NCBI GenBank assembly: GCA_029782365.1
Contig: JAKOUW010000160.1
Location: 186,001 to 250,000, forward strand
Length of the DNA: 64,000 bases
DNA from: Chloroflexota bacterium
GTDB taxonomy: Bacteria; Chloroflexota; Anaerolineae; Anaerolineales; UBA4823
Direction: 5' to 3'
The notes beneath the pieces were generated by a model. It was not told the origin of the DNA, did not search any database, and worked only from the letters and a program-made list of their open reading frames with translations. Shown here piece by piece: positions 10,719-18,984 of the stretch. The position numbers were made by a program, and so were the translations under genes. How positions within the stretch are numbered: position 1 is the first letter of the stretch; every line of letters starts with the position of its first letter.

Positions 10719-12092
10719 TCATTCGTGTTTCTGTATCATGAATAACTTAAAAGCACCTCTGTGCGAAGCAGCCAGCCCTGCCAAAACCTGGTGGAAGAAA
10801 TAATGCGCCGAATTTATTTCTGGGTGGTCCACTTCTTCCAGGTTGTTAAGAATATATTGGTAGCTGACAGCATGATACAGCCCATAAACCACCCGAGCCA
10901 GCTTGAATGCCCGGCGCACTACTTCGACAGGATAAACCTGTTCCCAGGCACAAAGATAGGCATCTTCCAGCTCTTCTCGCAGGTTGAGATCTTCAGCAGA
11001 AAAAATCACATCCAGATCAAAGAAGGGATGGCTTATGCTGGCATCGGTCCAATCAAAAATCTGAATCTTCCCATCCTGAACAGCAACATTGCCCGGATGC
11101 AGATCGCCATGCACCAGCGCCGCTGGGATGGGCAATGAATCCAGCTCTGTCAGGAGCTCCTGAAGGCGCGGTAAAGCCCGCCTCAGTTCTTCCCTTTCCG
11201 ACGGCGTAATCTTGCTCAAAGTAATCTCATCTGCCAGCAGCCAATCCAGGTGTGCCTGAAGCCAGGGGATGCGCCGGTCAATACAACCCATTCGCAGCAG
11301 GCTGTCAAGCCGCTGCGACGAGTCGATCTGCATTTCGGCCATCGCCTGGAAGAGACCCGCTTTCAGTTCAAATGGCGCGTCGCGCCTGATGGGTTTGCCC
11401 AGATCCTCCAAAAGCATCCAATTCCGGGCAGCATTTACGGCCAGTGGGGCAGGAATGTAATCTGGGTAAAGCTGAGCCAGGCCTGCCATCACTACCCCCT
11501 CATTGACAAAAAGGGGTAGTTCCAAAGAAGCTTTGAAGAACACCGGACGGCTGGTGGTATGCACACGGAGCACCGACGAAATACACCAGCTTTTCAGCGG
11601 CTCAATTGCCCGGACTTTTTCCCCGAGTTTCGTCACTTCGGCATTTATCCAAGTCTCCGCCTGGAGAAGCCAACCCGGCCTTGACCATGGAGGGCTTAAT
11701 GGAGGCGGCTGCCAGACCATTCCCTGAAAGGGCATCGCTGTCCATCCCTTTCGCCAACTGGACAACCCGTTCGATAAAGCTTTCGGAACCATTTCGGAAG
11801 TCAGGTCATCCAGGGGAATCCAACCCAATCCCAGCGGTAGATCACCAAAAGAGAAATTATCCAGGCGCGCCTCGAGCAGGTACAACGCATCGGTCCGGTG
11901 GTCCTGTTCGTTCGTCTCAAACGCCAGGCAGCGCAGTATATTGAAAGGCACTTCGCATACCCCCCTCAATCCAACCTGGACACGATCGAATTGCGATTGG
12001 CTGATCTTCTCCGTCAGGCTGGCTTGCGGCAGGATCAATCCGCTGGATGTAAAGACCCCCAGCACAGCCGGCTGGCTATGGTGAGGAAGCAA
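10719..12092 (-). CDS. Aminoglycoside phosphotransferase/choline-kinase-fold protein with N-terminal extension
   Basis: A 457-aa protein. The C-terminal two thirds show the APH catalytic motif LVHGDLHPGNVAV and the metal-binding IFDWTDAS, with HPFFDLDV after it. The first 150 residues (FALLPHHSQPAVLGVFTSS, then CLAFETNEQDHRTDALYLLE) look like a separate alpha/beta domain, possibly Nudix-like, as found in some phosphotransferases of this group. The start is uncertain: the first usual start codon is TTG 12092, the frame remains open about 22 codons further upstream, and the domain seems to begin there. Substrate unknown; resistance function should not be assumed. Confidence 0.75.
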   Translation of the reverse strand: MLPHHSQPAVLGVFTSSGLILPQASLTEKISQSQFDRVQVGLRGVCEVPFNILRCLAFETNEQDHRTDALYLLEARLDNFSFGDLPLGLGWIPLDDLTSEMVPKALSNGLSSWRKGWTAMPFQGMVWQPPPLSPPWSRPGWLLQAETWINAEVTKLGEKVRAIEPLKSWCISSVLRVHTTSRPVFFKASLELPLFVNEGVVMAGLAQLYPDYIPAPLAVNAARNWMLLEDLGKPIRRDAPFELKAGLFQAMAEMQIDSSQRLDSLLRMGCIDRRIPWLQAHLDWLLADEITLSKITPSEREELRRALPRLQELLTELDSLPIPAALVHGDLHPGNVAVQDGKIQIFDWTDASISHPFFDLDVIFSAEDLNLREELEDAYLCAWEQVYPVEVVRRAFKLARVVYGLYHAVSYQYILNNLEEVDHPEINSAHYFFHQVLAGLAASHRGAFKLFMIQKHE

Positions 12093-12208
12093 GGCAAAAA
12101 GGCGGATGGTCGAGTATTCAGTATTTATTTGACCGGACTTTCCACTACAGCGGTACCATCAGGAAAAAGTCTCCATGTGAACCATAAGCCAGTGATCCTC
12201 AATGAGGA

Positions 12209-13444
12209 TCAAGTCCTAGTGGGTCGGGATGAAATGTGTTGTCTCATCCCAAATCGAGAAGGGGCACTAACCCCTGCAATAAAAAACGCCATGAGCAGAA
12301 TAAATAACAGCGCGCCGAATGCTTCATTGACACCAGGTGTGACAGTCGCTGAACCGGCGGCAATATAGACTCCATACACCGATCCCAGGGTGAAAAACAA
12401 GCTGAGGAAGCCAGAAATCCAGCGAGTCCATTGCGCTCCAAATCCTGAAAAAGAATATCCTCCCAACACACCAATCAGCGCGACTCCAATGGCACCACCA
12501 CCCATCCCAGTGGTGACGAGAATTTTGATGAAATTGTTGGTAACAATTACAGGACCTAAGATAAGTAATAAGGGTAAAAGGATTGCCCATCGCCACAGCT
12601 TTCTATTTGAAGTCTCTGCAACACAGGTCACTCCGCCTAGAATCGCTCCCATAATCGCTGTGGGGAGAAGAATCGCTCCAAATGTGCCTTCCCATGTGAA
12701 TTGGAGGTGCTCCCCAAATTTCAATGCCAGCAAGGCCATCCAGGCACGAAGTGATGCCCCCCAGGCCAAACCCAGGAAGGCTCCGATGGCAACCCGTCTG
12801 ATATATATATTGTTATTGGCGAAACTGGTCAGTTTAGTAGTCATAGTGATCCTTGATATTTTATTATGCAGAGCCGCATGCCCTTCAATCATTACGATGG
12901 AAGCAGCCAATACAATTGAAATGAGCAAAATGATGCCCTTACCGGTTGAGGGTTGATTGCCCAGAAATGGGATATTGTGCCCAGGCCCTAAAGCGAACAT
13001 AAACCCCGCCAGAGCGGTTTTCAGTGCGGCTCGTTTCGTCCGCCCGATCAGCCACCCTGCCAGGCCACCGATAACAGCCGCCGGCAGCAGCAAGTCGCGC
13101 ACAAAAATGACTATCGCCTGCGCGACGCTAATACTTGCAATCACATTCATTCCTGATCCTGTGAAAAGCGGTGGGCGAAGCTGGGCAAGGATGACCGCTG
13201 GGGCGAGGGTGAGGCAAATCAGAGAAAACCATGCAAAAATCGTCCACGGCCGCCCAGGCAAGCGGGGAAGCAATTCGCAATAAGCTGAACCAATTGCCAA
13301 CCCGCCTAGAACGGCAATCACCAAGCCAACAGGCAAGATGAACCAGATAGGTTTGATCCACAGATGATGGATCACCAGGAAGACCAGCAGGCCAGTTACC
13401 CCGGCCAGCATACCTGCAATCAAGGATGCTTTTCGATTGCTCAT
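12209..13444 (-). CDS. Polytopic membrane protein of unknown function
   Basis: A 411-aa protein with about ten hydrophobic segments and glycine-rich turns (GGLAGWLIGRTKRAA, then GMGGGAIGVALIGVLGG). ATG 13444 opens with MSNRKASLIAGMLAGVTG, directly a membrane segment. Halves of the protein look broadly similar in layout, but I cannot show an internal repeat. No catalytic or transport motif is recognised. It is co-directional with the neighbouring small membrane protein, 33 nt away, and may share its transcript. Confidence 0.75.
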   Translation of the reverse strand: MSNRKASLIAGMLAGVTGLLVFLVIHHLWIKPIWFILPVGLVIAVLGGLAIGSAYCELLPRLPGRPWTIFAWFSLICLTLAPAVILAQLRPPLFTGSGMNVIASISVAQAIVIFVRDLLLPAAVIGGLAGWLIGRTKRAALKTALAGFMFALGPGHNIPFLGNQPSTGKGIILLISIVLAASIVMIEGHAALHNKISRITMTTKLTSFANNNIYIRRVAIGAFLGLAWGASLRAWMALLALKFGEHLQFTWEGTFGAILLPTAIMGAILGGVTCVAETSNRKLWRWAILLPLLLILGPVIVTNNFIKILVTTGMGGGAIGVALIGVLGGYSFSGFGAQWTRWISGFLSLFFTLGSVYGVYIAAGSATVTPGVNEAFGALLFILLMAFFIAGVSAPSRFGMRQHISSRPTRT

Positions 13445-13477
13445 GAAAGCACGGTCCTTATTTTCGAACGCATCTGG

Positions 13478-14107
13478 TTACGAAAGTTGCCGGAACACTC
13501 GCCCCAGCCAGAATGCCCAAATAGGGAATCCTATGTAAGAGACCAGGAATATGATCGCACTCCCAGCCAGGAGTAAATAATTTGACATGAATATTCGCCA
13601 GGCAACTGCGCCTCCAGCCAATGCAAGCATCAATGGCTCAAATATGAAGGCCACGCCGACCGCGATGCCGAGCCAGGCCAGACGCGAGGGCAAATCTCCC
13701 TGGCGCTTCCCTAAATAGTTAACCAAAATCAACCAGAGTCCAACCACAGCAGTGGCAACCAGCACCAGGAAGACCTCCTGCTCAAAGGTTATGACTTTGA
13801 TGAGCAGGAGGAACTGAAATAGAACTACTCCTGACATCCCGATAATCCCAATTGCGCTTCCAGCCAGGCTGAAACCCAAAGCCCTGGATTGCTGCATTCG
13901 GAAAAACGCAAGCAAGACCACCAGCATGGAACCCATTTGGAAGATGGGGGAGATATCACTGATAGGCCCCCAAAAGTGGGGGTTTTGGGCAGTACCTGGC
14001 GTGGACTCAAAGCTGAAGAATAAAATAAGCGACACCAATCCTAAAAGGGCAGTGATACCGCTGAAGTAAGCTGCCCAACTGGCAGGTCGAGTACATCTTG
14101 TATGCAT
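13478..14107 (-). CDS. DUF4386-like membrane protein
   Basis: A 209-aa integral membrane protein with about six hydrophobic segments, starting after a hydrophilic MHTRCTRPAS leader. AAGGAG lies 7 nt before ATG 14107. The overall layout (early GxxxxxxAxLxG segment, acidic-polar loop after TM1 with SFESTPGTAQNP, six helices) resembles DUF4386 proteins, which are common in Chloroflexota; a clearer member is encoded at 49074-49625. Function unknown. Confidence 0.7.
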   Translation of the reverse strand: MHTRCTRPASWAAYFSGITALLGLVSLILFFSFESTPGTAQNPHFWGPISDISPIFQMGSMLVVLLAFFRMQQSRALGFSLAGSAIGIIGMSGVVLFQFLLLIKVITFEQEVFLVLVATAVVGLWLILVNYLGKRQGDLPSRLAWLGIAVGVAFIFEPLMLALAGGAVAWRIFMSNYLLLAGSAIIFLVSYIGFPIWAFWLGRVFRQLS

Positions 14108-14167
14108 CTGTTAACTCCTTGAAGTCATTCCGATTCCGTTTGATGTAATCATTCAAAACCCATGGAC

Positions 14168-14596
14168 TTAGCGTCCAGCCGGTGGCGGAACCAATCCGAG
14201 CTGCTGCAGGATACCCAACTGGTCGGTTAGGGTCCAATCTTCAACGATCCTGCCGTTCTCTGCGCGGGCGAAGATGATCCCTTGGGCCACAACCTGCCTT
14301 CCTGTGGGAGAGTTGCCCAAGAAGGATCCCTTGTGCGTGCCGCGCATCGTCCAGCGGGCTGCAAACTGATCGCCCTCGCTGATTTCATCTTCGATGGTAC
14401 AGCGAAGATCTGGGAAGGCGGTGCGGAACATGTTAATCAGCCATTTTAAACCCTGCGGGCCATTCGGCGCCCCGCCGAAGGCGTTATGGGCGAGATGGTT
14501 GGGGGATAACAATTCGTCCACAACGGCCAGGTGACCCTGGTTGAAGGCTTCTTCGAAAATTCGGAGGATAAGGGAATCTGTTCGGCACGTTGGCAT
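14168..14596 (-). CDS. SnoaL-like polyketide cyclase/ester cyclase-fold protein
   Basis: A small alpha+beta barrel protein of about 142 aa in the NTF2/SnoaL superfamily. It shows the usual order: LVVDELLSPNHLAHNAFG-type helix and strand, GPQGLKWLINMFRTAFPDLR, then EGDQFAARWTMRGTHKGSFLG and ARAENGRIVEDWTLTDQLG, with the conserved aromatic/acidic residues of the ester cyclase subgroup. I choose ATG 14596; a TTG at 14605 is also possible. It lies with membrane and SRPBCC genes, but no polyketide synthase is present, so a catalytic role is unproven. Confidence 0.82.
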   Translation of the reverse strand: MPTCRTDSLILRIFEEAFNQGHLAVVDELLSPNHLAHNAFGGAPNGPQGLKWLINMFRTAFPDLRCTIEDEISEGDQFAARWTMRGTHKGSFLGNSPTGRQVVAQGIIFARAENGRIVEDWTLTDQLGILQQLGLVPPPAGR

Positions 14597-14655
14597 TGCT
14601 TTCAATTTTCTAGATGTTCATTCTTCGGATGAATAAATCGCTTTCGTCAGGATTT

Positions 14656-15009
14656 CTACCTTTTAGAGAAGAAATCCTGCATCGTCAGCAGCAACCCGAG
14701 AGCGCAAACGGCGGCCATGCCGAAATAGTAAGGCATGATCTCAGCGTCAAAGGCTCCTGTCAGGGCCAGGCCAATCGGGAGAATCAAAGTGGCAAGCCAG
14801 GCCCATTTTTTACCCTGCCGGAACGGGATTAAGATAACCAGAAAGGCATAGAGGTTGAAAGCAGTATGACCGATAAAAAGGGTCTGTTCATTAGCAAAAA
14901 CGAAGATCAGGCTCATATGCCCTAAAGTGATCAGAGCGGCTAAAACGAGCAGGATGATCCACCCGATTTTGAAGCGGGCATTTTGGGCGGGAATAGCGTT
15001 TACGGTCAT
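14656..15009 (-). CDS. Small four-helix membrane protein
   Basis: A 117-aa protein with four hydrophobic segments (IGWIILLVLAALITLGHMS, FNLYAFLVILIP, WLATLILPIGLALTGAF, YFGMAAVCALGLLLT). AGGAG precedes ATG 15009 at good distance. It sits 41 nt downstream of the SRPBCC gene on the same strand and probably shares its transcript. Function unknown. Confidence 0.72.
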   Translation of the reverse strand: MTVNAIPAQNARFKIGWIILLVLAALITLGHMSLIFVFANEQTLFIGHTAFNLYAFLVILIPFRQGKKWAWLATLILPIGLALTGAFDAEIMPYYFGMAAVCALGLLLTMQDFFSKR

Positions 15010-15050
15010 GGTGAGCTCCTAATAAAGTAGTGGGTGAATGGTGGATAGGG

Positions 15051-15515
15051 TTACGAATTGGCTAAGGTTGGGGCTGTTGTTACCCGACTTTCGAGCATAT
15101 CTTTCAGCTTGCCGAGGCCAGCCTCAACATCTTTTTGGAGGCTTGCGGATATCAATGGTTCCGCAAGGTTGAAAAATCCTTTCGGATGCATTTCTATCGT
15201 AGAGGTTAGTTTGACATCCCCCCCTGTGGACTCGAATAGATAAGAGGCTTTAAAGGGGATAGGACCTGAGGTTGATTTAAAAGCGACTTTAACATTTGGA
15301 CCGAATTCCACGAACTCGTTGCTGGCCTCCATTCTCCGGCCCATGAACACGCGGACAAGAGTATACTTTGTACCGACACCCAAAGGGCCGGGGGTTGTCT
15401 TCCGTACTTCCAACAATCCGGTTTGCCATTCGGCGGAATGCGTGAGGTCACTCACGTAGGCAAACACTTCCTCAACCGGTCGACGGATGATGATACTCTT
15501 CTCGATGCTGATCAT
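15051..15515 (-). CDS. SRPBCC-fold (START/polyketide cyclase-like) protein
   Basis: A 154-aa helix-grip protein. The N-terminus IEKSIIIRRPVEEVFAYVSD and following HSAEWQTGLLEVRKTTPGPLGVG are classic for SRPBCC domains, and the C-terminal amphipathic helix (SLQKDVEAGLGKLKDMLESR) closes the fold. AAGGAA precedes ATG 15515. These proteins bind small hydrophobic ligands; no substrate can be named. It seems to lead an operon with the small membrane protein and perhaps SnoaL, behind a palindrome-rich promoter region at 15574-15627. Confidence 0.85.
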   Translation of the reverse strand: MISIEKSIIIRRPVEEVFAYVSDLTHSAEWQTGLLEVRKTTPGPLGVGTKYTLVRVFMGRRMEASNEFVEFGPNVKVAFKSTSGPIPFKASYLFESTGGDVKLTSTIEMHPKGFFNLAEPLISASLQKDVEAGLGKLKDMLESRVTTAPTLANS

Positions 15516-15573
15516 TTTGATTATTCCTTATGAAAACGATTGATCTGGTATGTTTCTTTTGACTATCCTATTA

Positions 15574-15627
15574 TGATAAATAAGATCTTATTTGTCATCG
15601 GTGTATACACGTAGATACACACGTATC
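15574..15627. promoter_or_regulatory. Stacked palindromes upstream of the SRPBCC operon
   Basis: A 24-bp palindrome at 15574-15597 has arms TGATAAATAAGA and TCTTATTTGTCA, which match at 11 of 12 positions; its core AAATAAGATCTTATTT is perfect. Immediately next are the perfect GTGTATACAC (15601-15610) and the inverted pair GATAC-N4-GTATC (15614-15627). The position upstream of a start codon suggests operators for one or more dimeric regulators. Confidence 0.5.
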
Positions 15628-15643
15628 TTTGAAGTACTATCGT

Positions 15644-15687
15644 AAATAAAAAAAGTTCGCCCTCCTTATGGGAGTCGAACATTTTTT
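15644..15687 (-). terminator. Intrinsic terminator of the LAL regulator gene
   Basis: Read on the minus strand, GTTCG and CGAAC (15676-15680 / 15655-15659) plus an inner CTCC/GGAG pair with a short loop form a hairpin followed by a run of seven T. It lies 35-78 nt after the stop at 15722. An A/T run also stands on the other side, so it may work in both directions. Confidence 0.6.
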
Positions 15688-15721
15688 GAAGCGTAATTAC
15701 TGAAAGAAATATGAATTGCGG

Positions 15722-18175
15722 TTATATAGGGGTCTGAGTCAATCCATGATCAATTGCCCAACGCATAACCTGGGAGCGATTGGACAATCCCAACTTGGAT
15801 AAGATTTTGCCTACATGGGTCTCGATCGTGCGCTTACTCACGACTAGCTCTTTGGCAATCTCGCCGTTCGTTTTGCCCTGTCCAATTAACGCGGTGACTT
15901 CACGCTCGCGTTCGGTCAAGCCGTCCTGTGTTTCTTTGGTAGCTGTTGTAATTCCTGATTTGACAGGGAGATTCTGGGCGTAGTGTACGGCTTGCTCCAG
16001 GGACATAGCGCGCCCGGACGATTGTTCTGTCTGAAACTCGGCCGCCGTGAGCCTGGCCTTTGCTTGATCAAAATAGGGCGCAACCTCCATGCGTTTTGCC
16101 GGCCAAACGGATGCGGACCGCTGCCCACGCAGGGTAACCGCGGCGGCGAATAAGCGTACACTTACGGCAGGCAGTCCGCGCACGACTGCGACTGACGCCA
16201 GGCCGATCAGGCATTCTAGCATCCCTGACGTGTTCTGTTCAGCCTGGTGCGCCGCCAGGCTCTCTCTGAACAGAGCGTCTGCGCGCTCGACTTCCCCTAA
16301 AAGAAGGCAGGCGCACCCCAAGTTACGCAAAATTGAGGCCAGATCGTGCTGGGCGGCGAGATCGCGCAGCAATACCACACTCTCCTCGTAAGCTGCGCGT
16401 GCCTCGGCATAATTCTCTTCAAGGCGCGCCAGGTCACCCAGGGAGTTAATCGCATGTGCGATCCGGAAAGCATCGCCTGCTTCTCGGGCAATCGCCAGGC
16501 TCTCAGAGAGCAGCAAACGGGATGTGTCATAGCGGCCCAACTCCATCGCCACATCCCCCTGGGCAAGTAAGCTCATGCCCAGATAGAAGGAGGGTCCGGG
16601 AGAAGCTCGTAGGAGATGGATAGCCTGCTCCCCGATGTTGAATGAAGTTTGATAATCACCTTCCATTCTCGCTACAGAAGCTAAGCTGCTCAAGGCGAGG
16701 ATGAGGATTGGGTTGCCTTCATCCCCGGCTTCCTCAGCTAAGGCAGCGGCTTTCCGTCCATACGTTCTAGCTAAGGAAACGTTGCCAAGGAACATCGCTA
16801 AGAAGCTGGCGTAGACCAGGGAGTTTGCGCGAATGACGTGAGAGACACTTTCATCGGCCTGAGTGAGCAAACGCTCGAACCACGCCAGGCCCTCAGGCAC
16901 ATACCCTCGGATCTCCCAAAACCGGGTGATGGAATTGGCGATGCGCAGCCCGACCTCGATCTGGTCGCTTTCCAGCGCCCAGTCTATGGCAGCCCGCAGG
17001 TTGTCGCGCTCACCTTCCAGCCAGTTAAGCCAGAGTTTCTGGTAGGCGTCGTTCAGCTTCGGCGCGGCTTCCTCGGCGCGGGCGAGGAACAGGCCCAGGT
17101 GCTGGTCGCGCAATTGCCTCGTTTCGCCGGCTTCGTCCAGCTTCTCCAGGGAATACTCGCGGATCGTTTCGAGTAAACGGTAGCGCGCCTGGGCGCGGCC
17201 AATGGTATTCGCAATGACCAATGACTTCCTCACCAGGGAGGAGATGAGATCCAGTGTTTTTTCTTCCTCGGACTCATCGCCACAGCAGATGACCTCTGCC
17301 ATATCGAGGTTGAAGCCAGCTGTAAACACCGCCAGGCGGCGTAATAAAACCTGTTCATCAGAAGTGAGTAAGGTATAACTCCAATCGATCGCCGCGTGCA
17401 AAGTGTGGTGACGCGGATCAATACCTGCATGCTGCCCGGAGATGAGTAGGGCAAAACGGTTATTCAGACGTGAATTGATTTCCTGAACAGTCAGCACATT
17501 GACCCATGCGCTGGCGAGCTCCAGCGCCAAAGGGAGGCCATCCAGCCGCCGGCAAATATCGGTGGTCGATTGTGCATTGTCAGGGGTGAGGCTGAAATCA
17601 GGCGAGATAGCTCGCGCCCGCTCAACAAACAATCGAACGGCATCAAAACGCATTAAATCCTGCAGGTTATCTTCCAGCTTCGTATCTAACTCTGGCCAGG
17701 CGAGGGCGGATACAGGAAAAATTGTTTCACCGGCAATCCCCAGGGGTTCGCGGCTGGTCGCCAGAACACGCAGCCCTGGAGATTGGGACAATAATTCCTG
17801 GGCAAGTTGCGCGCAGACTACCCTGAGGTGTTCGCAGTTATCCAGAATGAGCAACAGCTGTTTTGTGCGCAAAAAACCCAGCAGAGTCTCCAACAGCGGT
17901 TGGTCTGCAGTCAGGCGCAGACCGAGCACTTCCAGAACGAGGATTGGCACGAGCGCAGGCTCGCGCAGCGGCGCCAGATCCACAAACCGGAGGCCATCTG
18001 CAAAGGATCCGGTCACCGACTCGGCAATCTGGAACGCCAAGCGGGTCTTGCCGCTGCCGCCTGCACCTGTGAGCGTGACCATGTGAGCGCTGAACAGCAG
18101 GCGTTTGACATCATCAATCTCTCGCTCTCGCCCGATGAAACTCGTCAACTGTACCGGAAAATTCGTAAGTCCCAT
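15722..18175 (-). CDS. LAL/STAND transcriptional activator: NB-ARC-like ATPase, TPR, LuxR HTH
   Basis: A large signal-integrating activator (817 aa from ATG 18175; the frame is open to 18250, but the domain starts at MGLTNFPVQLTSFIGRERE). Walker A is LTGAGGSGKTRLA (residues 35-47), Walker B LLLILDNCEHL, followed by the RVLATSREPLG sensor motif of STAND ATPases. The middle is helical TPR-like repeats. The last 60 residues are a LuxR-type HTH (LTEREREVTALIGQGKTNGE, then VSKRTIETHVGKILSKL). Ligand unknown. It lies downstream of a two-component system on the same strand but 155 nt away. Confidence 0.9.
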   Translation of the reverse strand: MGLTNFPVQLTSFIGREREIDDVKRLLFSAHMVTLTGAGGSGKTRLAFQIAESVTGSFADGLRFVDLAPLREPALVPILVLEVLGLRLTADQPLLETLLGFLRTKQLLLILDNCEHLRVVCAQLAQELLSQSPGLRVLATSREPLGIAGETIFPVSALAWPELDTKLEDNLQDLMRFDAVRLFVERARAISPDFSLTPDNAQSTTDICRRLDGLPLALELASAWVNVLTVQEINSRLNNRFALLISGQHAGIDPRHHTLHAAIDWSYTLLTSDEQVLLRRLAVFTAGFNLDMAEVICCGDESEEEKTLDLISSLVRKSLVIANTIGRAQARYRLLETIREYSLEKLDEAGETRQLRDQHLGLFLARAEEAAPKLNDAYQKLWLNWLEGERDNLRAAIDWALESDQIEVGLRIANSITRFWEIRGYVPEGLAWFERLLTQADESVSHVIRANSLVYASFLAMFLGNVSLARTYGRKAAALAEEAGDEGNPILILALSSLASVARMEGDYQTSFNIGEQAIHLLRASPGPSFYLGMSLLAQGDVAMELGRYDTSRLLLSESLAIAREAGDAFRIAHAINSLGDLARLEENYAEARAAYEESVVLLRDLAAQHDLASILRNLGCACLLLGEVERADALFRESLAAHQAEQNTSGMLECLIGLASVAVVRGLPAVSVRLFAAAVTLRGQRSASVWPAKRMEVAPYFDQAKARLTAAEFQTEQSSGRAMSLEQAVHYAQNLPVKSGITTATKETQDGLTEREREVTALIGQGKTNGEIAKELVVSKRTIETHVGKILSKLGLSNRSQVMRWAIDHGLTQTPI

Positions 18176-18330
18176 TTCGATCTTTACAAAAGCAAATGAT
18201 GATTTATGGTTCGAATCGATCCTGGTATATTTTAAACGATATGTTTCCAATCATGATCATCAAAACCCTGACTCACAAAAAAGTGGGGATTCAAGAGATG
18301 ATAGGTTTTCTTGCAAGAACTTAACCCAGA

Positions 18331-18975
18331 TCATTGTCCTAATCCGGCATCCTTTGCCCGGATAATCGCTTCCGCACGATCGGCAACCTGCAGTTTGGAA
18401 AAGATGTTTGATATGTGGTTCCGGATTGTATGATGGCTGAGCACGAGACGCTGGGCAATTTCTGCATTGTTTTCTCCCCGAGCAATTAGGTCCAATATTT
18501 CCCGCTCCCGCCTGGTCAATTCAGAAAAAATTTGGCCGGGTGTTGGTTGCGGCTTGGAAAAGAAACTTACCATGCGCCTGGCGATCGCCGGGCTAAAGAT
18601 TGCCTCACCACTGGCGACGGCGCGGATTGCCCGCAGCACCTCTTCCTTGTTGGCTTCTTTCAAAATATAGCCGCGTGCGCCGGCCCGCATCGCTGAGAAA
18701 ACGAAGTCGTCGTCTTCAAACATTGTCACGACGATAATCCCGATATTCGGGCTGGTATGGGCAATTCGACGAGTGGCCTCGATCCCATTCACCCCGGGCA
18801 TTTGAATATCCATCAAAATAACATCTGGTTGGAGTGCTTCGGATTTCGAAATTGCCTCTTCACCCGTCGATGCCTCGCCAACCACCTGGATATCTGGGAA
18901 CAGGCTCAATAGCGCCTGCAGCCCGTTGCGAAACAGGGTGTGATCATCGGCAATGAGGACTTGAATCGGTTCCAT
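18331..18975 (-). CDS. NarL/LuxR-type response regulator
   Basis: A 214-aa regulator. The receiver domain (1-120) has the acidic pocket IADDH (Asp9, Asp10) and the phospho-acceptor in DVILMDIQMPGVNG (about Asp55). The C-terminal LuxR HTH reads LTRREREILDLIARGENNAE, then LSHHTIRNHISNIFSKLQ. ATG 18975 follows AAGGAA. It starts 9 nt after the stop of the histidine kinase gene, which should be its cognate partner. Confidence 0.94.
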   Translation of the reverse strand: MEPIQVLIADDHTLFRNGLQALLSLFPDIQVVGEASTGEEAISKSEALQPDVILMDIQMPGVNGIEATRRIAHTSPNIGIIVVTMFEDDDFVFSAMRAGARGYILKEANKEEVLRAIRAVASGEAIFSPAIARRMVSFFSKPQPTPGQIFSELTRREREILDLIARGENNAEIAQRLVLSHHTIRNHISNIFSKLQVADRAEAIIRAKDAGLGQ

Positions 18976-18984
18976 ATGATTTCC

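Noticed and set aside
10719..12092. Antibiotic resistance gene (aminoglycoside phosphotransferase)
   Set aside because: Only the kinase fold is supported; the N-terminal extra domain and context do not point to resistance.
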